Assembly: GCF_003626535.1 (NCBI RefSeq)
Contig: NZ_RBAL01000001.1
Span: forward strand, 496,001-560,000
From: Streptomyces hoynatensis
GTDB taxonomy: Bacteria; Actinomycetota; Actinomycetes; Streptomycetales; Streptomycetaceae
Direction of reading: 5' to 3'
Length of the DNA: 64,000 bases
Below the pieces are notes generated by a model that ran no database searches, was not told the origin of the DNA, and saw only the letters and a list, made by a program, of their open reading frames with translations. This document shows positions 1 through 8,584 of the stretch, one piece after another (the first letter of the stretch is position 1; each line of letters begins with the position of its first letter). Position numbers and translations under genes: made by a program.

Positions 1-371
1 GCGGCGGCCGGGTCAACGCCGTCGATCCGGCCGCCACCGTCTGCGCCCAGCGCGACTCGATCCTCAAGGTGTTCCTCGGCTGCGCCTGGGGCGACGCCGC
101 CGCCGACGCGCGCCACGCCCGGTGGGTGCGGGAGTTCTACCGGGACCTGTACGCGCACACCGGCGGGGTGCCGGTGCCGGACGGCGCCACCGACGGCTCG
201 TACATCAACTACCCGGACGCCGGCCTCGCCGACCCGGAGTGGAACACCTCGGGGGTGCCCTGGCACACGCTGTACTTCAAGGGCAACTACGCCAGGCTCC
301 AGCAGGTCAAGCGGCGTTACGACCCGGGTGACCGCTTCCGGCACGCCCTGTCGGTGCGGCTGCCCGACTGA
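1..371 (+). CDS. FAD-linked oxidase with berberine-bridge (BBE) C-terminus, 5' partial
   Basis: Only the last roughly 122 residues are present; the reading frame is open to the left edge (frame begins at base 3). The tail contains a Y-I-N-Y-P-D segment, a W-H-x-L-Y-F-K-G-N-Y-A-R-L stretch and the K-R-R-Y-D-P-G-D-R-F-R-H end. This is the signature of the BBE domain that closes secreted or biosynthetic FAD-linked oxidases (PF08031 type), where the N-Y (D/P) region lines the flavin and the Y-D-P element ends the fold. Such enzymes oxidise alcohols, sugars or polyketide intermediates with O2. The gene converges on the polyketide operon and may be a tailoring oxidase of the cluster. The substrate cannot be told and the FAD-anchoring His/Cys lie outside the window. 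Confidence 0.85.
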   Translation, partial: GGRVNAVDPAATVCAQRDSILKVFLGCAWGDAAADARHARWVREFYRDLYAHTGGVPVPDGATDGSYINYPDAGLADPEWNTSGVPWHTLYFKGNYARLQQVKRRYDPGDRFRHALSVRLPD

Positions 372-390
372 GCGGACCGCGCCCGCAGCG

Positions 391-428
391 CACGGCGGCC
401 GGCCTCGCAACCGAGGCCGGCCGCCGTG
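391..428. terminator. Bidirectional hairpin terminator between convergent genes
   Basis: A perfect 17-bp inverted repeat (391-407 with 412-428) closes over a 4-nt loop. It lies 20 bp after the BBE oxidase stop and 30 bp before the stop of the convergent ketosynthase gene. It has no T-run, as is usual in Streptomyces. Confidence 0.8.
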
Positions 429-457
429 TGCCACCCGCAGGATTCCCCGCCCACCCG

Positions 458-2212
458 TCAGCGGGGGGCGGCGGGCCGCACCGCGTGGCGCCGCCGCTGC
501 CAGGGGTAGTGCGGGAGGCCCAGGACCCGCCGCGGCAGCGTCACCTCGACGCCGGGGGCGCCCTCGAAGGGGACGACGTCGGGCGAGGCGGCGCCCTCGG
601 CGAGCAGCCGCAGCGCCGCGCGGGCCCGGGCAGGACCCGGGGCCGCGACGTAGGCGCCGATCTTGTGCCGGGTGCGGCCCTGGGAGGCGGTGTAGGCGAA
701 GGCCGGATAGTCGGCCTCGGGCAGATCGTCGAGGAACTCCCCGTAACGCGCCGCGAGTTGCCGCAACGCCTCGGGGGTGCGCGCGGTGAGGACGAAGCCG
801 GTGGCGCCCTCGGGGCCGCCGGGCGCCTCCTGCCCGGGCGCCTCCTGCCCGGGCTCCGCGGCAGGCGGCGGGCCGACGATGACGTGGGCGTTGGTGCCGC
901 TGAGCCCGAAGGAGCTGACCCCGGCGAACGCCCCGCTGCGCTCGGTCACCCACGGCTCGGCCCGCGTCGGCAGCACGATCGGCGCCCCGGCGAGGTCGAT
1001 CCGCGGGTTCAGGGTGCGGAAGTTGACCAGCGGCGGCACCACCCGGTGCTTCACGCAGAGCACCGCCTTCAGCAGCCCCGCGATGCCGGCCGCCGCCTCC
1101 ATGTGCCCGAGGTTCGACTTCACCGAGCCCAGGTACAGCGTGCGGTTCGCCGGGCGCCGGCCGAGGGAGGCCAGGACGGCCTCCATCTCGATCGGGTCGC
1201 CCAGGGCGGTGCCCGTGCCGTGCGCCTCCAGCAGCCCGATGTCCTCCGCGGTCAGCCCGGCGTCCGCCAGCGCCGCCTTGATGAGGGCGATCTGGGCGAG
1301 CACGCTGGGGGCGCTGATGCTGGTGGAGCGGCCGTCCTGGTTGACGGCCGAGCCCTGGATCACCGCGTGCACCCGGTCGTTGTCGCGCAGCGCGTCCCGG
1401 TACCGCTTCAGGACGACGATGCCGCTGCCCTCGGCCCTGGCGTAGCCGTTGGCCCGCGCGTCGAAGGACTTGCAGAGCCCGTCGGGGGCCAGCAGCCCGG
1501 AACGGGTCATCACCCGCATCATCCGGGCCGAGGCGATGACGTTGGCGCCGCCGGCGAGCGCGAGGTCGCACTCGCCGCGCAGCAGGGCCTGGCGGGCCAG
1601 GTGCACCGTCACCAGCGAGGAGGAGCAGGCGGTGTCCACGGTCATGGCCGGGCCGGTGAGGCCCAGGGTGTAGGCCAGGCGGCCGGCCGCGAAGGACATC
1701 GCGTTGCCCATCGCCCAGGAGAACTCCGGCTCCTCGGTCTGCCACTCCTTGTAGTCGAGGTGGGACAGGCCGACGTAGGCGCCCACGCGGGCGTCCTGGA
1801 GCCGCTCGGGGACCAGCGCGGCGTCCTCCAGGGCCTCCCAGGCGACTTCGAGGAGCAGCCGGTGCTGGGGGTCGAGGTTGCGGGCCTCGCGGGCGCTGAT
1901 GCCGAAGAAGTCGGCGTCGAAGTCCATCACCTCGTCGAGGAAGCCGCCGCGGGCCGGCACCTCGGCCCACTCCTCCTCGAAGGGCGTCTTGCGGGCCTCG
2001 GGCAGCGGCCTGATGAGGTCGCGCCCGGCTTCGAGGGCCGCCCGGAACCCGGCCTCGTCCTCGATGCCGCCGGGGATGCGCATGCCGAGGCCGATGACGG
2101 CGATGGGCTCCTGGCCGCGCTGCGCGGCCAGTTCGGCCCGCAGCCGTTTGATGGTGTCGAGGGCGCGGCTCAGCGGGGTGGCCGTCCCTCCGGTCGTGCG
2201 GGTGTCTTGCAC
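458..2212 (-). CDS. Stand-alone type I ketosynthase (AT-less, ACP-less PKS protein)
   Basis: 584 aa, GTG start 6 bp after the upstream PKS stop, with a GGGGAAGGA ribosome site inside that gene's end. An N-terminal amphipathic helix (about 12-32, L-x-R-A-L-D-T-I-K-R-L) looks like a docking coiled coil. A complete KS domain follows (about 35-460) with D-T-A-C-S-S-S, H-G-T-G-T and K-S-N-L-G-H, so Cys-His-His are intact. After the KS comes the KS-to-AT linker (A-Y-T-A-S-Q-G-R-T), then directly the post-AT motif L-G-L-P-H-Y-P-W-Q-R-R-R: the acyltransferase is cleanly missing, and there is no ACP. It should condense chains held on a separate ACP (the discrete ACP at 14387 or the PKS ACP), with extender loading by the trans-acyltransferase at 8574. 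Last gene of the operon. Confidence 0.9.
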   Translation of the reverse strand: MQDTRTTGGTATPLSRALDTIKRLRAELAAQRGQEPIAVIGLGMRIPGGIEDEAGFRAALEAGRDLIRPLPEARKTPFEEEWAEVPARGGFLDEVMDFDADFFGISAREARNLDPQHRLLLEVAWEALEDAALVPERLQDARVGAYVGLSHLDYKEWQTEEPEFSWAMGNAMSFAAGRLAYTLGLTGPAMTVDTACSSSLVTVHLARQALLRGECDLALAGGANVIASARMMRVMTRSGLLAPDGLCKSFDARANGYARAEGSGIVVLKRYRDALRDNDRVHAVIQGSAVNQDGRSTSISAPSVLAQIALIKAALADAGLTAEDIGLLEAHGTGTALGDPIEMEAVLASLGRRPANRTLYLGSVKSNLGHMEAAAGIAGLLKAVLCVKHRVVPPLVNFRTLNPRIDLAGAPIVLPTRAEPWVTERSGAFAGVSSFGLSGTNAHVIVGPPPAAEPGQEAPGQEAPGGPEGATGFVLTARTPEALRQLAARYGEFLDDLPEADYPAFAYTASQGRTRHKIGAYVAAPGPARARAALRLLAEGAASPDVVPFEGAPGVEVTLPRRVLGLPHYPWQRRRHAVRPAAPR

Positions 2213-2218
2213 GGCAGC

Positions 2219-5200
2219 TCAGTCCTTCCCCTGGGCGGCGGACGGTTCTTCGAAGAGGCGGTCGAGCAGGACGCCGGCCAGCGCCCGGACGTTGCCGTAG
2301 GTCCACAGCAGGGTCGGGGACAGCTTCAGGCCGAAGGCGGATTCGAGCCGGTTGCGGAATTCCAGGCTGAGCAGCGAGTCGAGCCCGACCTCCTTGAAGG
2401 GCCGCTCCGGCTCGATCATCGCCGCGTCCAGGCGCAGCACCCGCCCGGCGAGCTCCCGCACCTGCTCCTGCAGCAGCGCCGGCCGTTCCGCCGCCGCGGC
2501 GGACCGCAGCCGGTTCAGGGCCTGGCCGGCGCCGGCCGCGCGGGACGGGCCCTGTGCCGCGGCCTCGCGCAGCTCGCTCCAGGAGGGCAGGGCGGCGGTC
2601 TCCGGGTAGGACTCCATCCACTGCCGGACGTCGAGCCGCATGTAGGAGACGACCTCCCCGGCCTCGCCGCCGAGGTAGCGGTCGAGCGCCGGCCAGGCCT
2701 CCGCCGTGGTGAGGGCGCCCATGCCGCGTTCGGCGAGCCTGGCGCCGCGGTTGGCGTCCACGGCGGCCAGGCCCACGTCGGTGAAGGGGCCCCACTGGAC
2801 GCTCAGCGCGGGCAGGCCGCGCCGCCTGCGGGCCAGGGCGAGGGCGTCCATGGCGGCGTTGCCCGCCGCGTAGGCCGCCTGCCCCGCGGTGCCGACCAGG
2901 CCGGCCGCCGAGGAGAACAGCACGAAGAAGTCCAGCGGATCGCCGGCCGTGGCCGCGTCCAGGTGCAGCGCGCCGTGCAGCTTCGGGGCGAGCACCCGGC
3001 GCAGCGCGCCGGGGCCGAGGTTGGCGATCATGGCGTCGTCGAGCACGCCGGCGGAGTGCACGACCCCGCGCAGCGGCGGCATCGTCTCCCGCAGCCGGCC
3101 GAGGGCCGCCGCAAGCGCCGCCGGGTCCGAGACGTCGGCCCGGAAGGTCTCCACGGTCACGCCCTTGGCGCGCAGCGCGGCGAGGCGCCGCGCGGTGTCC
3201 TCGCCGGGCGCGGACCGGCCGAGGAGGGCCAGGGCGCCGGCGCCCGCGGCGGCGAAGTGCTCGGCCACCGAGAGGCCGAGGCCGGTGAGGCCGCCGGTCA
3301 CCAGGTAGGTGGCGTCCTCCCTGAGCCGCCCGCCGGGCAGCGGCTCGGGCGCCACCGGCGGCGCCTGCCGGGCCGGGTCGCCCTCGGGCGCCGCGAGCAG
3401 CACGAACTTGCCGATGTGCGCGCCGCGGGACATCTCCCGCATCGCCTCGGCGGCCTGCGCCACGGGGTGGCAGGAGGTGGGCAGCGGGGTGAACTCGCCG
3501 GCGGCCACCAGGTCCCACACCTCGGCGAAGACCTCAGCGAAGTGGTCCGGCCTGCGGTCCATGAGGGCGGCGACGTCCACGGAGGCCAGCGCGATGCCCT
3601 TCCTGAAGGCGGTGAGGCCGATGGCGCGGTCGCCGTAGATGTCCTTCTTGCCGACCTCGACGAACCGGCCGCCGTCGGCCAGCGCGTCCAGGCCGACCGG
3701 GATGGCGGCGCCGGCCAGGGAGTTGAGGATGACGTCCACGCCGCGGCCGCCGGTCGCCTCCCGCACCCGCTCGGCCCAGGACAGGTCGCGGGAGTCGAAG
3801 ACGTGGGCGATGCCGAGGCCGCGCAGGTGGCGGCGTTTCTCCTCGGTGCCCGCGGTGGCGATGATCTCCGCGCCAAGCCGCCTGGCCACCTGGACGGCGG
3901 CGAGGCCGAGGCCGCCGGCCGCCGAGTGGATGAGCACCGTCTCGCCCGCGGCGAGGCGGGCGGTGGCCTGAAGGGCGTACCAGGCGGTGACCAGGGCCAC
4001 CGGCAGCGAGACCGCCTCGGTGTCGCTCATCCCGGCGGGCACCGGCCTGGCGTGGCCGGCCCGCAGCGTGACGTGGGAGGCGATGCTCGGCAGGGCGAGG
4101 CCCACCACCCGGTCGCCCACGGCGTGTTCGGTGACGCCGGCGCCGACGCGGACCACCCGGCCGGCGCACTCGATGCCGAGCAGGTGGGCGTGGCCGGGGT
4201 CGGGGAAGGTGCCGAGGGCCTTCATCAGGTCGAGGAAGTTCAGCGCGGAGGCGGTGACCTCGATCTCGATCTCGCCCGCGGCCGGCTCCCGCCGCCGCAG
4301 CGGCCGGAACTCCAGGCCCTCCCACAGGCCCGGCCGGTGAGGCACCAGGCGATAGGCCCGCTCGGGGCGCCGCCAGGGCGGGGCGGGCCGCTCGGGCCCG
4401 GCCTCGCCGCGGGCCAGGCGGCCGGCGTACCTGCGGCCGCCGCGCAGCGCCAGCTGCTCCTCCGCCTCGTCGGCGGCGAGCAGTTCGGCGGCGCAGGCGG
4501 CGGGCCAGTCCGCGTCGGCGGCCGGGAGGTCGAGCAGCAGCGACCGCAGCTCGGGGTGCTCGTGGCGCAGCACCCGGCCGAAGCCCCAGTAGGCGGCGCC
4601 CGCCGGGTCCGGCACGTCCTCCGCGGCGACGGCCTGGGCGCCTGCGGTGACGACGCAAAGACGCGGCGGCACCGGCAGGCTCAGGCAGCCGCGCACCAGG
4701 CGGGCGAGGCTCAGCAGGCCCTCGGCCGGGTCGGCGGCCTCGCCCGGCGGCGGGGCGAGGAAGACCACCTGGGCCCCTTCCGGCGCGGACCGCAGCCGCT
4801 CGGCCGGGTCGGCGGCGTCGAGTTCGAGGACGGTGGCGGTGCCGCCGCCCCGCAGCACGGCCTCGGCGAGCGCCTTGGGGCGGTGCCCGCCGTCGGCCGT
4901 GCCGCAGATCAGCAGCGGCCCGGGCGCGGCGGCTTCCGCGCCGCGCGGCTGCTCGTGGAACAGCAGCCGGTAGCTGTGGCGCTCCACGGCCTCCGCGGTG
5001 GCGTCGGGCCCGTCGATGGCCTGGAGCAGCAGGCCCTCGACGGCCGCGAGCGGGCGGCGTTCGGCGTCGAAGAGGAAGACGTCGTACCGGTCCTGGGCCC
5101 CGGCGCCGCACGGGGTGGCGTAGGACCACACCTCGGTGACCGGCTCCCCGGGGTCCCGCAGCAGGTGCAGCCGGCGCACGGCCCTGGGCACGACCGTCAC

Positions 5201-8200
5201 CCCGGGCGGGGCGAGCGCCAGGGACACCTGAAGGGCGCTGTCGAGCAGCACCGGGTGCAGGCCGTGCGGGCGGGCCTGGGCGTGGCACCGCTGGGGGAGC
5301 AGCACGTGGCCGAGGGCGCCGGCCTCGTCCCGGTGCAGGGCCACGACGCCCTGCAGCAGGGGGCCGTAGGCGATGCCGGTGGCGGCGCGGGCGGCGTAGA
5401 ACTCGCCGGCGTCCTGGGGTTTCCCGTCGAGCAGCGGGCCGGGGAAGGCGGGGAAGCCGTCGGGGGCCTTTGCCCGCGGGCTCGACCAGGGGACGCGGAC
5501 GGTGGCGTGCACGGCCCAGTCCGCCGCGCCCTCGGGCAGGGAGGACAGCGAGAAGGCGCCGCCGTCCTGGACGTCCTCGCGCCAGCGCACGGCCAGCGGC
5601 AGGGCGGCCTCGCCGAGGGTGACGTCGCTGGTGAACTCGACGTCGGCGAGCGTGGCCGGCAGGGAGCCCGTTCTGGCGCGCGCCGTGTCCAGGGCGATGG
5701 TCAGCATCGCGGCCCCCGGCAGGACGACGGCCTCGCCGACCCGGTGGTCCCCGAGCCACAGGGCGTCGTCCCGGCCGAGGTCGAGCCTGCCCTCCCAGGC
5801 GCCGCGTTCGGCGAGCGAGGGGCCGAGCGCGAAGGCGAGTTCGCCCTGCCTGGCGTGGCGCCTGCGCCCCGGGTCGATCCAGTACGGGCGCCGCTGCCAG
5901 GGGTAGGGCGGCAGGGGCGCGTGGGCGTGGCGCGGCAGGTGGCCGAAGGGCGCGAGGCCGCCGGTGTACGCCCGCGCGAACGCCAGGGCCAGGTCGCGGA
6001 GGCCGCCGTGGCCGCGGCGCAGGGTGTGCAGCACCCGGGCCGGTTCGGCGCCCCGGGCGGCCAGCTCCTCCATGGCGGTGGACAGGATGGGGTGCGCGCT
6101 GATCTCGATCAGGTGGGTGACGCCCTCGTCGAGGAGCCGGGAGACGGCGTCGGCGAACAGCACCGGCTGCCTGAGGTTGTCCATCCAGTACGCGGGGCCG
6201 AGGGCGGTGCCTGGCACCACCTCGGTGCGCACGGTGGACATCAGCGGCACCGAGCCCTCCCGCGGCCGGATGCCGGCGAGCGCGGACAGCACCTCGGGGC
6301 GCAGCTCCTCCATCTGCGGGCTGTGCGAGGCGTAGGCGGCGTCCAGGAGCCGGCAGTAGACGCCGTCGGCCTCAAGCAGCTCCTTCAGCACCAGCACGGC
6401 GTCGGCGTCGCCGGAGAACACGCAGGAGCGCGGCCCGTTGTTCACCGCCACGGAGACGGACTCCTCGAATCCGGCGAGGGCGGCCGTGGCGGCCTGCAGG
6501 TCCAGGTCGACGGCCAGCATGCGGCCCCGGCCCAGGGTCCTGCCGCCGAGCCTGCTGCGTTCGACGACGGTCAGCGCGGCGTCCTCGTAGGAGAGGATGC
6601 CGGCCACCGTGGCGGCGGAGACCTCGCCCTGGCTGTGGCCGATGACGACGTCGGGCTCGACGCCGGCGGAGCGCCAGACCTCGGCGAGGCCGACGCACAC
6701 CGCCCACAGCACGGGCTGGAGCACCTCCACCTGCGACAGCCACGCCTCGCCCGCCTCCCCGGCGAGCACGGCCTCCAGGTCCCAGTCGACCAGGGGGGCG
6801 AGCGCCTTGGCGCAGCGGCGGATGGTGGCGGCGAACCGCGGCTCGCCGGCGAGGAGTTCGCGGCCCATCTCCAGCCACTGGGAGCCCTGCCCCGGGAAGA
6901 CGAAGGCGATGCGGCCCACCTCGGCCGGCGTTCCGGTGACCACCTCGGCCTGCTCGTCCTCGGGGTCGTCGAGGAACCTCGCCAGCCGCTCGGCGGCCTC
7001 GGCGGGCCCGGCCGCCACCAGGGCGGCCCTGGCGGCGAAGTGGTCCCGCTGCCAGGCCAGGGTGCCGGCGGCGTGCGGCAGGGACACCCCGCCCGCGGCG
7101 AAGAGCGCGCCGAGGTCCCTGGCACGCTGCCGCAGCGCCTCCTGGTTCTGCGCGGAGAACGGCACCGGCACCGGCGGCGCGCCCGCCCCGGCCGCCGCTT
7201 CCGCCCCGGTGCCGCTGCCGGTCCCGGTGCCGCTGCCGATCCCGGTGCCGGTCCTGGTGCCGGTGACGCTCCCGGCGCCGGGCGCGGCCGTGGCCGTGGC
7301 GGGCGGCGGGCTGGTGACCACGGCGTGGCCGTTGGTGCCGCCCCAGCCGAAGGAGTTGACGCCCATCACGAGGCGGCCCTCGCCTGGCAGTTCCACGGGC
7401 TCGCGCACCACCCGGACGTTGAGCTCCTCGAAGGGGATGGCCGGGTTCAGCTCCTCGGCGTGCAGGCTGGGCGGGATGACGCGGTGCCGCAGCGAGAGCA
7501 GCACCTTGAACAGGCCCGCCATGCCGGCGGCCGGCTCCAGGTGCCCGATGTTGCTCTTGACCGAGCCGATGAGCAGGGGGCCGCTGTCCTTGCCGCGGCG
7601 CTGCCCGAGGGCCCGGCCGATCGCGCCGGCCTCGATGGGGTCGCCGCGGCCGGTGCCGGTGCCGTGTGCCTCCACGTAGGCCAGCTCGTCCAGCGGGATG
7701 CCCGACTGGTCGTAGACCAGCCGCAGCAGGTCCTCCTGCCCCTCGGGGCTCGGCGTGACCAGGCTCTCGCCGCCGCCGTCGTTGTTGACCGCGGTGCGGG
7801 CGATGACGCCGTGGATGCGGTCGCCGTCCCGCAGGGCGCGCTCCAGGGTCTTGACGAAGACGGCGGCCACGCCCTCGCTGCGGACGAAGCCGTCGGCGGC
7901 GGCCGAGAACGGCCGGCACGTGCCGGTGGCGGACAGGCCGCCGAAGTGCTGGAGGCCGATGGACAGGTCGGGGGCGAGGATGAGGTTGACGCCGCCGACG
8001 AGCGCCGCGTCCACCTCCCCGCCGATCAGCGCCCGCGCGGCCTGGTGCAGGGCGACCAGGGAGGAGGAGCACCCGGTCTCCACCGTCATGCTGGGGCCCT
8101 TGAGCTTCAGGAAGTAGGAGACGCGGGCCGCGGTCATGTCCAGCGCGTTGCCGAAGGTGCTGTGCTGGGTGGCGCGCGCGCCGCGTTCCTTGCGGAGCGT

Positions 8201-8584
8201 CTCGTAGTCGTGCCAGGCGGCGCCGACCCAGACGCCGGTGCGGGTGCCGGCCAGGGTGGCGGCGGGGACGCCCGCGTCCTCCAGGGCGGTCCAGCAGGTC
8301 TCCAGCATCAGCCGGTGCTGCGGGTCCACGTCGGCGGCCTCGCGGGGGGAGATGCCGAAGAACGTGGCGTCGAACTCCCGCACGTCGTCGAGGAATCCGC
8401 CCACCGCCTGGATGGGCAGCTCCGGGTCGAGGAAGGCGGTGGCGTCCCAGCGGTCCTTGGGGACGGGGCGGATCGGGTCGCCGCGGTCGACGAGCAGCTG
8501 CCAGAACCGCTCGGTGTCGGCCGCGCCGGGAAAGCGCCCGGCCATGCCCACCACGGCCAGCTGCTGGGCGGGATCAGGACTCAC
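2219..8584 (-). CDS. Type I polyketide synthase, KS-AT-DH-ER-KR-ACP
   Basis: 2121 aa, GTG start with GGTAGGAG upstream, overlapping the acyltransferase stop by 11 bp. Domains: KS (about 8-430; active Cys172 in T-G-C-S-S-S, H-G-T-G-T, K-S-N-I-G-H); AT (about 520-850; G-H-S-Q-G-E near 646 and Y-A-S-H near 750, the pattern of methylmalonyl-type ATs); DH (about 915-1190; H-x9-P near 946, D-S-A-L-Q near 1116, but Glu replaces the usual Gly in HxxxGxxxxP); ER (about 1415-1730; S-A-A-G-G-L-G-L cofactor loop); KR (about 1750-1980; G-G-L-T-G-L-G, L-D-D of B-type ketoreductases, Ser and Y-A-A-G-N); ACP (G-L-D-S-L near 2070). A fully reducing module, so it could act once or iteratively. Between KS and AT there is a Gly/Thr-rich linker. 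No thioesterase domain; release probably uses the discrete thioesterase. Confidence 0.95.
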   Translation of the reverse strand: MSPDPAQQLAVVGMAGRFPGAADTERFWQLLVDRGDPIRPVPKDRWDATAFLDPELPIQAVGGFLDDVREFDATFFGISPREAADVDPQHRLMLETCWTALEDAGVPAATLAGTRTGVWVGAAWHDYETLRKERGARATQHSTFGNALDMTAARVSYFLKLKGPSMTVETGCSSSLVALHQAARALIGGEVDAALVGGVNLILAPDLSIGLQHFGGLSATGTCRPFSAAADGFVRSEGVAAVFVKTLERALRDGDRIHGVIARTAVNNDGGGESLVTPSPEGQEDLLRLVYDQSGIPLDELAYVEAHGTGTGRGDPIEAGAIGRALGQRRGKDSGPLLIGSVKSNIGHLEPAAGMAGLFKVLLSLRHRVIPPSLHAEELNPAIPFEELNVRVVREPVELPGEGRLVMGVNSFGWGGTNGHAVVTSPPPATATAAPGAGSVTGTRTGTGIGSGTGTGSGTGAEAAAGAGAPPVPVPFSAQNQEALRQRARDLGALFAAGGVSLPHAAGTLAWQRDHFAARAALVAAGPAEAAERLARFLDDPEDEQAEVVTGTPAEVGRIAFVFPGQGSQWLEMGRELLAGEPRFAATIRRCAKALAPLVDWDLEAVLAGEAGEAWLSQVEVLQPVLWAVCVGLAEVWRSAGVEPDVVIGHSQGEVSAATVAGILSYEDAALTVVERSRLGGRTLGRGRMLAVDLDLQAATAALAGFEESVSVAVNNGPRSCVFSGDADAVLVLKELLEADGVYCRLLDAAYASHSPQMEELRPEVLSALAGIRPREGSVPLMSTVRTEVVPGTALGPAYWMDNLRQPVLFADAVSRLLDEGVTHLIEISAHPILSTAMEELAARGAEPARVLHTLRRGHGGLRDLALAFARAYTGGLAPFGHLPRHAHAPLPPYPWQRRPYWIDPGRRRHARQGELAFALGPSLAERGAWEGRLDLGRDDALWLGDHRVGEAVVLPGAAMLTIALDTARARTGSLPATLADVEFTSDVTLGEAALPLAVRWREDVQDGGAFSLSSLPEGAADWAVHATVRVPWSSPRAKAPDGFPAFPGPLLDGKPQDAGEFYAARAATGIAYGPLLQGVVALHRDEAGALGHVLLPQRCHAQARPHGLHPVLLDSALQVSLALAPPGVTVVPRAVRRLHLLRDPGEPVTEVWSYATPCGAGAQDRYDVFLFDAERRPLAAVEGLLLQAIDGPDATAEAVERHSYRLLFHEQPRGAEAAAPGPLLICGTADGGHRPKALAEAVLRGGGTATVLELDAADPAERLRSAPEGAQVVFLAPPPGEAADPAEGLLSLARLVRGCLSLPVPPRLCVVTAGAQAVAAEDVPDPAGAAYWGFGRVLRHEHPELRSLLLDLPAADADWPAACAAELLAADEAEEQLALRGGRRYAGRLARGEAGPERPAPPWRRPERAYRLVPHRPGLWEGLEFRPLRRREPAAGEIEIEVTASALNFLDLMKALGTFPDPGHAHLLGIECAGRVVRVGAGVTEHAVGDRVVGLALPSIASHVTLRAGHARPVPAGMSDTEAVSLPVALVTAWYALQATARLAAGETVLIHSAAGGLGLAAVQVARRLGAEIIATAGTEEKRRHLRGLGIAHVFDSRDLSWAERVREATGGRGVDVILNSLAGAAIPVGLDALADGGRFVEVGKKDIYGDRAIGLTAFRKGIALASVDVAALMDRRPDHFAEVFAEVWDLVAAGEFTPLPTSCHPVAQAAEAMREMSRGAHIGKFVLLAAPEGDPARQAPPVAPEPLPGGRLREDATYLVTGGLTGLGLSVAEHFAAAGAGALALLGRSAPGEDTARRLAALRAKGVTVETFRADVSDPAALAAALGRLRETMPPLRGVVHSAGVLDDAMIANLGPGALRRVLAPKLHGALHLDAATAGDPLDFFVLFSSAAGLVGTAGQAAYAAGNAAMDALALARRRRGLPALSVQWGPFTDVGLAAVDANRGARLAERGMGALTTAEAWPALDRYLGGEAGEVVSYMRLDVRQWMESYPETAALPSWSELREAAAQGPSRAAGAGQALNRLRSAAAAERPALLQEQVRELAGRVLRLDAAMIEPERPFKEVGLDSLLSLEFRNRLESAFGLKLSPTLLWTYGNVRALAGVLLDRLFEEPSAAQGKD

